This document shows positions 27,840 through 37,014 of a stretch of DNA of 64,000 nucleotides, piece by piece. Both the position numbers and the translations under genes were made by a program. Position 1 is the first letter of the stretch. Every line of letters begins with the position of its first letter. Source of the DNA: Panacagrimonas perspica (GTDB lineage Bacteria; Pseudomonadota; Gammaproteobacteria; Nevskiales; Nevskiaceae). The stretch spans positions 147,994 through 211,993 of the forward strand of contig NZ_SOBT01000009.1 of the NCBI RefSeq assembly GCF_004364935.1, given 5' to 3'. Under the pieces are notes generated by a model. It did no database searches and was not told the origin of the DNA. It was given only the letters and a program-made list of their open reading frames with translations.

Positions 27840-29723
27840 ATGAGCGAGCACAGCCAGTTCCGCCTGCTGACCGAACGTCGCTTCGGACCGTTCTTCGCTA
27901 CGCAGACGCTCGGCGCCTTCAACGACAACGTCTTCAAGAACGCGCTGGTCATCCTGGTGACGTTCGGCATCGCGGGACTGTCGGCCGACCAGGTCAACGC
28001 CTACGTCAATCTCGCGGCCGGCCTGTTCATCCTGCCGTTCTTCCTGTTCTCCGCCACGGCCGGGCAGATCGCGGAGAAGTACGAGAAGTCGCAGTTGATC
28101 CGATGGATCAAGCTGGCCGAAATCCTGATCATGGCGCTCGCCGCCGTGGGTCTGTGCATCGGCAGCGTGAAGCTGCTGCTGGGCGTGCTGTTCCTGCTCG
28201 GAGCGCAGGCCGCCGTGTTCGGCCCTGTGAAGTATTCGATCCTGCCGCAGTCGCTGCGCGAGGACGAACTGGTCGGCGGCAACGCGCTGGTGGAAGCCGC
28301 GACGTTCCTCGCGATCCTGCTCGGCACGCTGCTCGGTGGCTGGCTGATCGCGCAACACGACGGCTCCACCGGCGTGAGCATCGCAGTGCTGGCCATCGCC
28401 CTGCTCGGGTATTTCGCGGCGCGCAGGATTCCGCAGGCGCCGGCCGCAGCGCCCGACCTGCAGATCAACTGGAATCCGTTCACCGAGACCTGGCGCAACT
28501 TCCAGTTCATGCGCACGAATCGCACGGTGTTCCTGTCCGTGCTCGGCATCTCCTGGTTCTGGCTGTACGGCGCCACGTTCCTGTCGCAGTTGCCCAACTA
28601 CACCAAGGTGTACCTGGGCGGGAACGAGCAGGTGGTCACCTTGCTGCTGACGGTGTTCTCGCTGGGCATCGGCATCGGCTCGCTGCTGTGCGAACGCCTG
28701 TCCGGCCACAAGGTGGAGATGGGCCTGGTTCCGCTGGGATCGATCGGCCTGACGCTGTTCGGCATCGACCTGTATTTCGCCGCGCCGGTCGCCGCGCAGG
28801 TCACGAACCTCGGCGCCATGGCCTTCCTGAAAGAGGCCGCCAACCATCGCGTGCTGTGGGACCTGGTGCTGATCGGCCTGTTCGGCGGCTTCTACATCGT
28901 GCCGCTGTACGCGGTGATCCAGACGCGATCGGCGCCGACGCACCGCTCGCGCATCATCGCGGGCAACAACATCCTCAACGCGCTGTTCATGGTGGTGTCG
29001 GCGATCGTCTCGGTGCTGCTGCTGCAGGCCGGCCTGACGATCCCGCAACTGCTGCTGACGGTGGCGATCATGAATGCGGCGGTGGCGATCTTCATCTACT
29101 CGCTGCTGCCCGAATTCCTGATGCGCTTCATGGTCTGGCTGCTGATCAGCCTGCTCTATCGCATCCGCACCAAGGGACTCGAGAACATTCCGGACGAGGG
29201 CGCCGCGATCATCGCGCCCAACCACGTGAGCTTCGTCGACGCGCTGATCATCGGCGGCACCGTGCGCCGTCCGATCCGCTTCGTGATGTATCACAAGATT
29301 TTCCGCATCCCGGTGCTCAACTTCATCTTCCGCACGGCGCGCACGATTCCGATCGCGCCGGCGCGCGAGGACGCAGCACTGCTGGAGAAGGCGTTCGCCG
29401 AGATCGAGAAGGCGCTGAACGACGGCGAGCTGATCGGCATCTTCCCGGAGGGCGGCCTGACCCCCGACGGAACGCTCCAGGCATTCAAGCCGGGCATCGA
29501 GAAGATGCTCGCGAACAAGCCGGTGCCGGTGATCCCGATGGCAGTGCGCGGACTGTGGCTGAGCATGTGGTCGCGCCGGGATACCACGATGGGCCGTTCG
29601 CGACTGCCGCGCCGCTTCCGTGCGCGCATCGAATTGATCGCCGGCCCGCCGATGGACGGCTCCACGCTCAAGGCGCCCGAGCTCGAAGCCCAGGTGAAGA
29701 TCCTTCGCGGCGACTCTCCGTAG
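27840..29723 (+). CDS. LplT-like MFS transporter fused to PlsC acyltransferase
   Basis: 627 residues. Residues 1 to about 420 form a 12-helix MFS domain of the lysophospholipid-transporter type (RFGPFFATQTLGAFNDNVFKNAL). The rest is a PlsC-type acyltransferase with the H-X4-D motif in NHVSFVD and FPEGGLTPDG. The fusion would flip lysophospholipids inward and reacylate them. E. coli splits this between LplT and Aas; the Aas acyl-ACP synthetase (AMP-binding) domain is absent here, so an acyl donor must come from elsewhere. Confidence 0.88.
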   Translation: MSEHSQFRLLTERRFGPFFATQTLGAFNDNVFKNALVILVTFGIAGLSADQVNAYVNLAAGLFILPFFLFSATAGQIAEKYEKSQLIRWIKLAEILIMALAAVGLCIGSVKLLLGVLFLLGAQAAVFGPVKYSILPQSLREDELVGGNALVEAATFLAILLGTLLGGWLIAQHDGSTGVSIAVLAIALLGYFAARRIPQAPAAAPDLQINWNPFTETWRNFQFMRTNRTVFLSVLGISWFWLYGATFLSQLPNYTKVYLGGNEQVVTLLLTVFSLGIGIGSLLCERLSGHKVEMGLVPLGSIGLTLFGIDLYFAAPVAAQVTNLGAMAFLKEAANHRVLWDLVLIGLFGGFYIVPLYAVIQTRSAPTHRSRIIAGNNILNALFMVVSAIVSVLLLQAGLTIPQLLLTVAIMNAAVAIFIYSLLPEFLMRFMVWLLISLLYRIRTKGLENIPDEGAAIIAPNHVSFVDALIIGGTVRRPIRFVMYHKIFRIPVLNFIFRTARTIPIAPAREDAALLEKAFAEIEKALNDGELIGIFPEGGLTPDGTLQAFKPGIEKMLANKPVPVIPMAVRGLWLSMWSRRDTTMGRSRLPRRFRARIELIAGPPMDGSTLKAPELEAQVKILRGDSP

Positions 29724-29821
29724 GCGCTCCGTCGATCGACCGCATGCCACCCACTGCATCGAGGGGTCGCGGCTTGCGTTAGGCTTTGCGCGATTTCGCC
29801 GGCAGGTCGGGGAGCCACGCC

Positions 29822-32335
29822 ATGCGTATTCGTCTGTGGGTCATCGGGTCGCTTGTTGCGGTCGTCGCCGGTTGCGGCGGAGGTGGCGGTGGCGATTCCG
29901 GGGGAGCAGGAAGTGGCAGCACGACCTATTCGATCGCCGGCACGATCACGGCCGGCGCGGACTCGGCCATCGATGGCGACACCGCGGACGCTTCGGTGCC
30001 GCGAACCTCGAACGGCTCGCTGGCGACCGCGCAGCGGCTGCGCAACCCGGTCAGCGTCGGCGGCTATGCGAACGAGGCGACCGATGAATTCGATGTCTAT
30101 CGCATCGATCTGGCCGGCGGACAGCAACTCAATCTGTTCGTCGCCGAAGACGGCGAAGCCAACGACCTCGATCTGCTGATCGGCGATCTGGGCGGCAACG
30201 TGCTGGCCTCGTCGCTGGGGACCGGCAAGCTCGAAACGATCGTCGTGCCGGGCAACGGCACCGCGAGCTACATCGTGCAGGTCAGCGCCTTCGCCGGCAG
30301 CTCCAACTACGTGCTGTCGATCACGCAGCAAGGGCAGACCGCGACGACGCAGCCCTTGAACGCGATGAGCACGCAGGCGGAGTTCCTGCCCGACCAGGCG
30401 CTCGTCGCGTATCGCGATGATGCTGGCGCCATCGAAGCCAAGGCGCTGGGCGCGCAGAGCCTGGGCCACATTCCGGGAAGCGTCGACCTGCTGGATCTTT
30501 CGAGCAGCACCAAGACGCTCGGGACGATGCGCAGCGGAGAATTCCATTACGCCGATCCCGCTCTCGAAGCGAAGGCGCGAACGCTGCTGGCCATCAAGGC
30601 GTTGCAGGCGCAGCCTGCCGTGAAGTTCGCCGAGCCCAATCTGCTGCGACACGCCTCGGCCTTGCCCAACGACGAGTTCGTCTCGCAGCAATGGCACTAC
30701 AACCTGATCAACCTGCCGCCGGCCTGGGACCTGACGCACGGCTCCGGCAGCGTCATCGTCGCGGTGGCCGACACCGGCGTGCGTCTGAGTCATCCGGACC
30801 TCGTCGGCAAGTTCGATCCGGCGGATCCGGACGGCTTCGACTTCGTCAACGATACGCGCCGCTCGCTCGACGGCAACGGTCGCGATGGCAACGCCGATGA
30901 TCCGGGCGACGGCGGCGTGGTCGGCGGCAGCAGCTTCCACGGCACCCACGTGGCGGGCACGATCGCGGCGGCGACGAACAACGGCATCGGCGTCGCCGGC
31001 GTCGGTTGGGATACCCGCATCATGCCGCTGCGCGTCCTCGGTGAAGGTGGCGCAGGCAGCGCGTTCGACATCACCAACGCCGTGCTCTACGCGGCGCGCC
31101 TGCCCAACGCCTCGGGCGTGCTGCCGCCGGTCAAGGCCAGCGTCATCAACCTGAGCCTGGGCAGCGAGAATTCCTCGGCGACCGAACAGCAGGCCTACGC
31201 GGATGCGATCGCCGCCGGCGTCATCGTCGTCGCGGCCGCCGGCAACAGCGGCGACAGTCGCGTGAGTTACCCCGCCTCGTATCCGGGCGTGGTGTCAGTG
31301 GCGGCCGTCGGGCGCCAGAAGCAGCGCGCGCCGTATTCCCAGTTCAACAGCGCGGTCGACGTGGCCGCTCCGGGTGGCGATCAATCGCGCGCAGGCGCCG
31401 ACGGCGTGCTGAGCACGCTGTCGAGCGACGGCAGCGGTCCGATCCAGGACGGACTCGGCTACCTGCAGGGCACCTCGATGGCCACGCCGCACGTGGCCGG
31501 CGTCGTCGCGCTGATGAAGGCGGTCAACCCGAACCTGACACCGGCGCAGTTCAATACGCTGCTCGCCAGCGGCGCCATCACCGAAGACCTGGGCGCCGCC
31601 GGGCGCGACAACTCCTTCGGCTACGGCCTGATCGATGCGAACAAGGCGGTGCGCGAAGCGATTCGACTGGCCAACGGCAACGCCCCGCCCGACAACCCGC
31701 GGCTGGGCGTGCAACCGGACTCGCTGAGCCTGGGCAACACGCTGACCACCGCGACGCTCGATGCGCGCAACGCGGGCACCGGTGCTCTCACGATCACGTC
31801 GGTCAGCGACGACGCGCCGTGGTTGACGGTGAGCGCGCAAGCCGTGAACGCCAGCGGCCAGGGCCGCTACCTGGTCACGGTCGACCGCAGTGGTCTTGCG
31901 AGCGGCACGTACTCGGCGACGGTCACGTTCGTGTCGGCCGTCAACACGGTCACCGTCCCGGTGCTGATGACGATCGGTGCCGTCGTCGGCACCGTCAACG
32001 CCGGCAAGCAGTACGTGCTGCTGGTGGACCCGGACAGCCTGGACGCCGTGGATACCGATGAAGTCGTCGTTGCGGACGGGCGGTATCGCTTCACCCTCGC
32101 CGCTCCCAATGGCGACTACCTGCTGATCTCCGGCACCGACAGCGACGACGACGGCTTCATCTGCGACGACGGCGAGGCCTGCGGCGGTTTCCCCACGCTC
32201 GACACGATCCTGCCGGTGACGATCGGCGGCGCAGCGCGCACGGGCCTGGACTTCCTCGTCAGCTTCGATCTGAGTGCGCCCGACACCCAGACCGTCACGT
32301 CACCGCTACGGCGCGGGTATCGCGTCCGGAATTGA
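29822..32335 (+). CDS. Subtilisin-like (S8) serine protease lipoprotein
   Basis: 837 residues. The signal peptide ends in the lipobox VVAGC, followed by a Gly-rich linker. A PPC pre-peptidase domain (about 60-170) precedes the S8 catalytic domain with the triad D317 (VADTGVR), H373 (HGTHVAGT) and S552 (GTSMATPHVAG). After it come a BACON-like beta domain (about 630-720) and a short beta-sandwich. It is probably surface-anchored or released. The ATG at 29822 is chosen for the signal peptide. Confidence 0.88.
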   Translation: MRIRLWVIGSLVAVVAGCGGGGGGDSGGAGSGSTTYSIAGTITAGADSAIDGDTADASVPRTSNGSLATAQRLRNPVSVGGYANEATDEFDVYRIDLAGGQQLNLFVAEDGEANDLDLLIGDLGGNVLASSLGTGKLETIVVPGNGTASYIVQVSAFAGSSNYVLSITQQGQTATTQPLNAMSTQAEFLPDQALVAYRDDAGAIEAKALGAQSLGHIPGSVDLLDLSSSTKTLGTMRSGEFHYADPALEAKARTLLAIKALQAQPAVKFAEPNLLRHASALPNDEFVSQQWHYNLINLPPAWDLTHGSGSVIVAVADTGVRLSHPDLVGKFDPADPDGFDFVNDTRRSLDGNGRDGNADDPGDGGVVGGSSFHGTHVAGTIAAATNNGIGVAGVGWDTRIMPLRVLGEGGAGSAFDITNAVLYAARLPNASGVLPPVKASVINLSLGSENSSATEQQAYADAIAAGVIVVAAAGNSGDSRVSYPASYPGVVSVAAVGRQKQRAPYSQFNSAVDVAAPGGDQSRAGADGVLSTLSSDGSGPIQDGLGYLQGTSMATPHVAGVVALMKAVNPNLTPAQFNTLLASGAITEDLGAAGRDNSFGYGLIDANKAVREAIRLANGNAPPDNPRLGVQPDSLSLGNTLTTATLDARNAGTGALTITSVSDDAPWLTVSAQAVNASGQGRYLVTVDRSGLASGTYSATVTFVSAVNTVTVPVLMTIGAVVGTVNAGKQYVLLVDPDSLDAVDTDEVVVADGRYRFTLAAPNGDYLLISGTDSDDDGFICDDGEACGGFPTLDTILPVTIGGAARTGLDFLVSFDLSAPDTQTVTSPLRRGYRVRN

Positions 32336-32344
32336 CGAGCGCGA

Positions 32345-33154
32345 TCAGCGCGCGGGCTTCACGAAGCGCAAGGTCATGCGATCGGACTCGCCGATCGCGA
32401 CGTACTTGGCGCGATCCTGATCGCCGAGCCGCAGCGTGGGCGGCAAGGTCCACACGCCTTCCGGATGATCGGTGCTGTCCTTCGCATTGGCGTTGATCTC
32501 GGAACGCGCTTCGAGCTTGAAGCCGGCGGACTCGGCCCGCTCGATCACCAATGCCTCGGTGACGTAGCCGGAGGAGATCATCTTCTCGAGCGAGGTACCG
32601 GGCCTGGCCCGGTGCTCGACCACGCCGAGCACACCACCCGGCTTGAGCGCCTTGTAGAACGCCTTGAACATCCGGCGCTCGAAGTCGCCTTTCAACCAGT
32701 TGTGGACGTTGCGGAACGTCAGCACGAGATCGGCGCTGCCCGGCTGCGCCGCAGTCCACGCTTCGGGCAGCCCGACCTCGGTGATCTCGGGATTGCCGAA
32801 CACGGCAGGTTCAGCCTCGAATCGCGCACGCAGGCCGGCGACGGAATCGATCCGCCATTGCGGGACATCCGATCCTTTGACGACGAACGCAGCGGCCGTG
32901 TACTGGCCCGACTCGCGTAGATAAGGGGCGAGGATTTCCGCATACCAGCCCGCACCGGGCCAGACCTCTACGACGTGCTGACCGGGCTTCAAGCCGAAGA
33001 ACGCGAGCGTCTCGGCCGGATGGCGGTAAACGTCGCGCGCACGGTTCTCGGCGGAGCGCTGCGGCCCGGCCAGGATCTCCGCAAGGTTCGGCGCGGCAGA
33101 CGCGGTCATGGTCATCCCCAGCAGGGCGGCTCCCAGCATCGATCGAACTCGCAT
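32345..33154 (-). CDS. Exported methyltransferase-like protein
   Basis: 269 residues with a clear signal peptide (MLGAALLGMTMTASAAP) ahead of a Rossmann SAM-methyltransferase fold: GQHVVEVWPGAGWYAEILAPYL (motif I) and LKPGGVLGVVEHRA. Proteins of this predicted methyltransferase group are exported, which is odd because SAM is cytoplasmic. The glycine loop is GAGW, close to consensus. The ATG at 33154 has AGGAG seven bases upstream. It is convergent with the protease gene. Confidence 0.75.
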   Translation of the reverse strand: MRVRSMLGAALLGMTMTASAAPNLAEILAGPQRSAENRARDVYRHPAETLAFFGLKPGQHVVEVWPGAGWYAEILAPYLRESGQYTAAAFVVKGSDVPQWRIDSVAGLRARFEAEPAVFGNPEITEVGLPEAWTAAQPGSADLVLTFRNVHNWLKGDFERRMFKAFYKALKPGGVLGVVEHRARPGTSLEKMISSGYVTEALVIERAESAGFKLEARSEINANAKDSTDHPEGVWTLPPTLRLGDQDRAKYVAIGESDRMTLRFVKPAR

Positions 33155-33225
33155 CTCGGCACTCCTGTTGGCCATCGGGTTAGGGATAACAGGTCGGCCG
33201 TACGGCACGCCGACAAACAAGGTAT

Positions 33226-34368
33226 TCACGGCCCCGCGGCGGGGGGAGTATCCAGCACGTCCTGCACCGGCGACGACTCGCTCGTCGATGTTGTCGCTGG
33301 CGGCGACAGGTCCGGTTCGGTCGTTGCGGGACGCTCGCCGGGTGGCCGATCAGGCGGCGCCGGCAGATCGCGCACGACACGAAATCCAAAGGCATCGCCG
33401 TACCCGGTCGCGGAATCCGCGTCGCGCTTGGCCACGCGCAGCGTGCGCGGATGGTTGCCCCATCCTCCGCCCCGATTCACGCGCTTCTCGCATTCTCCGC
33501 CCGAGATCCACGCCGAGCCATCCGTCGGCGCACCGGTGTAGTCGCTGTGCCAGCAGTCCTGCGTCCACTCCCAGACATTGCCCTGCATGTCGTAAAGGCC
33601 CCAGGGATTCGGCGGGAAGCTTCCGACCGGCGCGGTGTAGGCATAGCCGTCGACGCAGAACACGCTCCAGAACCAGTTCGGCCGTTCGTTGTGGCCGGAG
33701 ATGTCGAACGCGTTCGCGTAGTCGCAGGTCGCGGCCAGCGACTCGCCCCAGGGAAAGCTCGACGTGGTGCCGGCCCGCGCGGCGTATTCCCACTCGGCCT
33801 CGGTGGGGAGTCGATACGACTGTCCCGTCTTGCGGCTCAACCAGGCCACGTATTGCTGGGCGTCCACCCAGGTCACGTTGATGACCGGGTGGAATCCACG
33901 GCCCCATCCCTTGTCGTCCGGCCGCGTCATGCAGAAGCCGGCGGCGTGGCAGTCGTCCCATTCGATGAACGTGACTTCGTAGCGGCCCATCGCGAACGGC
34001 TTGATCTGCACCTCGCGAATCGGACGTTCGTACAACAAGCCCGTCTCTCCGAGTTCACCCATCAGGAATGAACCGCCGGGCATCGTGACCATCTCCGGCG
34101 TGTCGGCGCAGTCGCGCCAGACCGACATCGGCTCGAGACCCGGGCTGCCTTCGATCGGCGTGCAGACCACGGGCTTGCGCGTCGCCTCGGCCGGTTTCGC
34201 CGTGTCGGTCTTGGATCGCTTCTTCTTCGTCGGCTTCTCGGCCGCGGGGCGCTGATGCTTGAGTTCGCGCGATGCGTCGTCCGGCACCTGGGCGCTCGCC
34301 ACGCTGACGACCAGCAGCAGGGCGCTCGCCACGGCGATAACCGAGCGTGCGGCTGCTGCGCGGAACAT
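33226..34368 (-). CDS. Formylglycine-generating-enzyme-like protein (SUMF1 fold)
   Basis: 380 residues: a signal peptide (VIAVASALLLVVSVASAQ), a Lys-rich linker and a SUMF1/FGE-sulfatase domain with VTMPGGSFLMGE, RLPTEAEWEYAARAG, LYDMQGNVWEWTQD and RVNRGGGWGNHPRTLRVAKR. Bacterial members range from true sulfatase activators to ligand- or lectin-like proteins. No sulfatase gene is nearby and it is exported, so enzyme function is uncertain. It may share a transcript with the methyltransferase-like gene 71 bases downstream. Confidence 0.8.
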   Translation of the reverse strand: MFRAAAARSVIAVASALLLVVSVASAQVPDDASRELKHQRPAAEKPTKKKRSKTDTAKPAEATRKPVVCTPIEGSPGLEPMSVWRDCADTPEMVTMPGGSFLMGELGETGLLYERPIREVQIKPFAMGRYEVTFIEWDDCHAAGFCMTRPDDKGWGRGFHPVINVTWVDAQQYVAWLSRKTGQSYRLPTEAEWEYAARAGTTSSFPWGESLAATCDYANAFDISGHNERPNWFWSVFCVDGYAYTAPVGSFPPNPWGLYDMQGNVWEWTQDCWHSDYTGAPTDGSAWISGGECEKRVNRGGGWGNHPRTLRVAKRDADSATGYGDAFGFRVVRDLPAPPDRPPGERPATTEPDLSPPATTSTSESSPVQDVLDTPPAAGP

Positions 34369-34524
34369 CGAGTACGTCTTGCGCAAACGGAGGATCAAGA
34401 AAGGAAGAACAGAGCGGACAGCGACACGACACCGCGGGTTCCCGTCGGCAATCGCCGCGCCGGATTGCTGCGGTGCAGCGTGCGCTCCAGAGGAATGACC
34501 GTACAGGAAGAATCACTCCATCGC

Positions 34525-34570
34525 TTGACGCTCTCCGGGGCCTCCGATAGTTTTAATGAGCGTTGTTCAT
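34525..34570 (+). promoter_or_regulatory. pspA promoter with overlapping TetR-type operator
   Basis: TTGACG (34525-34530), a 17-base spacer and TAGTTT (34548-34553) form a sigma-70-like promoter. The imperfect palindrome ATGAGCGTTGTTCAT (34556-34570) covers the expected start site and overlaps a second dyad, GTTCATATTGAAC (34565-34577). Its reverse complement matches the site at 38898-38912 at 12 of 15 positions. Confidence 0.6.
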
Positions 34571-34594
34571 ATTGAACGCGAAACGGAGAAAACG

Positions 34595-35284
34595 ATGTCA
34601 CTGCTGGTCCGCATCCGGGAAATGGTGAGCGCCCACTCTCACCATGCCCTCGACGAAATCGAGAACCCCGAAGTCATGTCGCAGCAGATGCTGCGTGAAC
34701 TGGGCGACGATCTTGCGCGTGCCAATCACGCGCTGGTCACGGCGCTGGGCGCGGAGAAGCACTTGCTCCGTCAGCAGCAGCAGGCACGCGCTGAAGCCGC
34801 GGAATGGCAGTCGCGCGCCGAGCGCATGCTGGTCAGCAGTGGAGAAGCCCTGGCGCGGTCCGCGCTCGAGCGTGCGGTGGCGGCCGAGGCACGCGCTGCC
34901 GAGCAGGCAATACCGCTGGAAACGGCTCGAAAAGGTGTGCAACGCCTGCGTGATCAGACTGCCCGCCTGAAGGCGGAGTGGGAGCAGGCGCGCCTGCGCT
35001 GTGCCCAGATCGCCGCCAACCAGCAGGCCGCCGAAGCACTCGGCGCGGCCACGCGCTTCGGCGATCACTACAGCCGTGCGATGGATCGCGCACGACGTCT
35101 CGATCAGCTCACCCGCAAGTCGGCGACGTTCGATTGCCAGGCCGAGGCCGCGTCGGAACTGCTCGGCGAGCAGGAGAAGCTGGACTCGGAGATCGCGCGC
35201 GTCGACAAGGAAAACGCGGTGAACGACGCGATGGTCGCCCTCAAGGCGCGCATCGCGGCCCGCATCAATGGGTCAGCGGTTTGA
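34595..35284 (+). CDS. PspA/IM30 family protein (copy 1)
   Basis: 229 residues that are almost entirely heptad-rich helix, with the PspA N-terminus MSLLVRIREMVSAHSHHALDEIENP and the EQEKLDSEIARV tail. PspA proteins are peripheral inner-membrane proteins that form ESCRT-III-like polymers and repair or remodel membranes. No pspF, pspB or pspC adjoins, so control is not of the E. coli type. The ATG has a GGAG and lies 24 bases after the operator. The next genes are a small ORF and a YiaA-type gene. Confidence 0.85.
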   Translation: MSLLVRIREMVSAHSHHALDEIENPEVMSQQMLRELGDDLARANHALVTALGAEKHLLRQQQQARAEAAEWQSRAERMLVSSGEALARSALERAVAAEARAAEQAIPLETARKGVQRLRDQTARLKAEWEQARLRCAQIAANQQAAEALGAATRFGDHYSRAMDRARRLDQLTRKSATFDCQAEAASELLGEQEKLDSEIARVDKENAVNDAMVALKARIAARINGSAV

Positions 35285-35293
35285 TCTTTCCCA

Positions 35294-35312
35294 TAAAATG
35301 AACGATGACCAT
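35294..35312 (+). promoter_or_regulatory. Internal -10 box and operator downstream of pspA
   Basis: TAAAAT (35294-35299) overlaps ATGAACGATGACCAT (35298-35312), which matches the tetR-intergenic palindrome at 12 of 15 positions. No good -35 box is visible. A wider inverted repeat, ATGAACGAT ... ATCGTCCAT, spans 35298-35331. It suggests a second TetR-controlled start for the genes after pspA. Confidence 0.45.
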
Positions 35313-35451
35313 ATTCATGCAATCGTCCATGTCCGTTGCTCGCCTCGTCCGGCTCGCGCTGCTGACCGCTGCGTTCGCGGTCGCCTGCGGCATGCCTGAC
35401 AGCCTCGACACGGTGATCGGCGTCTTTCGCGTCCTCTTCCTCGAATCCTGA
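35305..35451 (+). CDS. Possible small lipoprotein-like ORF
   Basis: 48 codons from the first ATG (or 40 from the ATG at 35329), with a positively charged start, a hydrophobic run LLTAAFAVAC that looks like a lipobox and a short tail (GMPDSLDTVIGVFRVLFLES). It fits neatly between pspA and the YiaA-type gene on the same strand. There is no ribosome site at either start and no family, so it is tentative. Confidence 0.38.
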   Translation: MTIFMQSSMSVARLVRLALLTAAFAVACGMPDSLDTVIGVFRVLFLES

Positions 35452-35483
35452 ACTTTCTCTTCCCAAACCGGAGCACTCTTCTG

Positions 35484-35771
35484 ATGGACACCCAGTTCGA
35501 ATCCACCCGTCTCGACACCCCTTCGTGGATCTTCTTCGTCAAGGCAAGCTTCGCCTGCGCACTCGGCGGCATGATCTTCGGCGTCATCGTGATGCCGGTC
35601 GAGATCTGGATGCGCGGCTACATGATCCTCGGCACGCTGTTCCTCACGGGTTCTACGTTCACGCTCTCGAAGACACTGCGTGACCAGTTCGAAGGCAGCA
35701 AGCTGATCAACAAGCTGGCCCAGGCGCGCACCGAGAAGCTGCTGAAGGAATACAACGTGCACCCGGGCTGA
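35484..35771 (+). CDS. YiaA/YiaB-family inner-membrane protein
   Basis: 95 residues with two membrane helices (about 17-37 and 44-62), the start TPSWIFFVKASFACALGGMIFG and the tail FEGSKLINKLAQARTEKLLKEY. This matches the YiaA/YiaB family, which recurs beside pspA homologues. The function is unknown; the location supports a membrane-stress role. Confidence 0.75.
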   Translation: MDTQFESTRLDTPSWIFFVKASFACALGGMIFGVIVMPVEIWMRGYMILGTLFLTGSTFTLSKTLRDQFEGSKLINKLAQARTEKLLKEYNVHPG

Positions 35772-35782
35772 GAGAGCACGTC

Positions 35783-36511
35783 ATGAGCACACCGCTCCTG
35801 GTCGCCGCAGTCGCCCTCGCGATGATGCTCGTCGAATGGATCGCTCCGGGTCGCCGCTGGCCGGCGATCCGGAGCTGGTGGCCACGCGCGCTGGCAGCCA
35901 ACGCGGTCCAGGCCGGTGTCGTCCTCGTCGCCGGCCTGAGCTGGGATCGCTGGATGCAGGGCAGGGCCCTGTTCGAGGCAGGCGCGGGTGGGATCGCCGC
36001 CGGCGCCGCGATCGGCTACTTCACGATCACCTTCGTCTACTACTGGTGGCACCGGGCCCGGCACGAGATCCCGTGGCTGTGGCGGCACCTGCACCAGTTT
36101 CACCACAGCGCCAGCCGCATCGAGATCCTCACCAGTTTCTACAAGCATCCCGCCGAGATGCTCGCGAATTCGGTGCTGTCGAGCGCGATCCTCTTCCACC
36201 TGCTCGGCCTGGATCCCGCGACGGGCGCGTTGGTGACGCTGATCACAGGGCTCGCGGAGCTCTTCTACCACTGGAACATCCGCACACCGCGCTGGTTGGG
36301 CTTCTTCGTGCAGCGACCCGAAAGCCATTGCGTGCATCACCAGGAAGGCAGGCATCGCAACAATTTCTCCGACCTGCCGCTGTGGGACGCGCTGTTCGGC
36401 ACGCTCGAGAACCCGCATCGCTTCACGGAACCCTGCGGACTGGGCCAACTCAACGAACTTCGCGTCTCCGACCTGCTGCGTGGCGTCGACGTGACGAGGA
36501 CGCCGCGATGA
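35783..36511 (+). CDS. Fatty acid hydroxylase / sterol desaturase family
   Basis: 242-residue membrane di-iron enzyme. The histidine clusters are WWHRARH, HQFHH and HCVHH with additional His/Asn in EGRHRNNFSD. The family hydroxylates or desaturates fatty acyl or sterol-like substrates in the membrane, but the substrate is not deducible. It is 11 bases after the YiaA-type gene and overlaps the next start (ATGA). Confidence 0.85.
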   Translation: MSTPLLVAAVALAMMLVEWIAPGRRWPAIRSWWPRALAANAVQAGVVLVAGLSWDRWMQGRALFEAGAGGIAAGAAIGYFTITFVYYWWHRARHEIPWLWRHLHQFHHSASRIEILTSFYKHPAEMLANSVLSSAILFHLLGLDPATGALVTLITGLAELFYHWNIRTPRWLGFFVQRPESHCVHHQEGRHRNNFSDLPLWDALFGTLENPHRFTEPCGLGQLNELRVSDLLRGVDVTRTPR

Positions 36512-37014
36512 ACACGCGCATTCTGGTCGCGGCCCTGCTGATCCTCGTCGGCACCCTGCAGATGGCCGGCGACCTGTTCGGCAGCACGGCCCTTCGGGCG
36601 CTCGGTGCGGCGACCGCCGCGTCGCCCGCGCCCAAGGTCTTCACGCGCCAGGGCGACGTGGAGACGTTCTCGGCACGCTTCTTCGTGGAGTGGACCGATC
36701 GCAGCGGTCGCCGCGTCACGACCGCGTTGACGCCAGAGAACTACGGCCACCTGCGCGGACCGTACAACCGGCGCAACACCTTCGGCGCCGCCGTCGCCGG
36801 CGCGCCGATGCTGCGTGCGAATCCGATGACCCGCGCGCTGTACGAATCGGTATCCAGCTATGCGCTGTGCGGCGACGCACCGCTGCTGCGGGAGATGGGA
36901 CTGGACCCTGATCCGCGTGGACCCGCCCCGGTCTTGCGCATCGAGCCGCGCGTCCCTGTCGCGGGCGAGTCACGACCGCAGCCCCTCGTCTTCGAGATGT
37001 GCAGCCATGCGTAA
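36508..37014 (+). CDS. Exported or anchored protein, unknown
   Basis: 168 residues with an N-terminal hydrophobic segment (ILVAALLILVGTLQMAGDLFG) and a soluble domain with few motifs (TPENYGHLRGPYNRRNTFGAA). The start overlaps the hydroxylase stop as ATGA, and its end overlaps the next gene by eight bases, so it is translationally coupled within the operon. No family is recognised. Confidence 0.6.
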   Translation: MNTRILVAALLILVGTLQMAGDLFGSTALRALGAATAASPAPKVFTRQGDVETFSARFFVEWTDRSGRRVTTALTPENYGHLRGPYNRRNTFGAAVAGAPMLRANPMTRALYESVSSYALCGDAPLLREMGLDPDPRGPAPVLRIEPRVPVAGESRPQPLVFEMCSHA

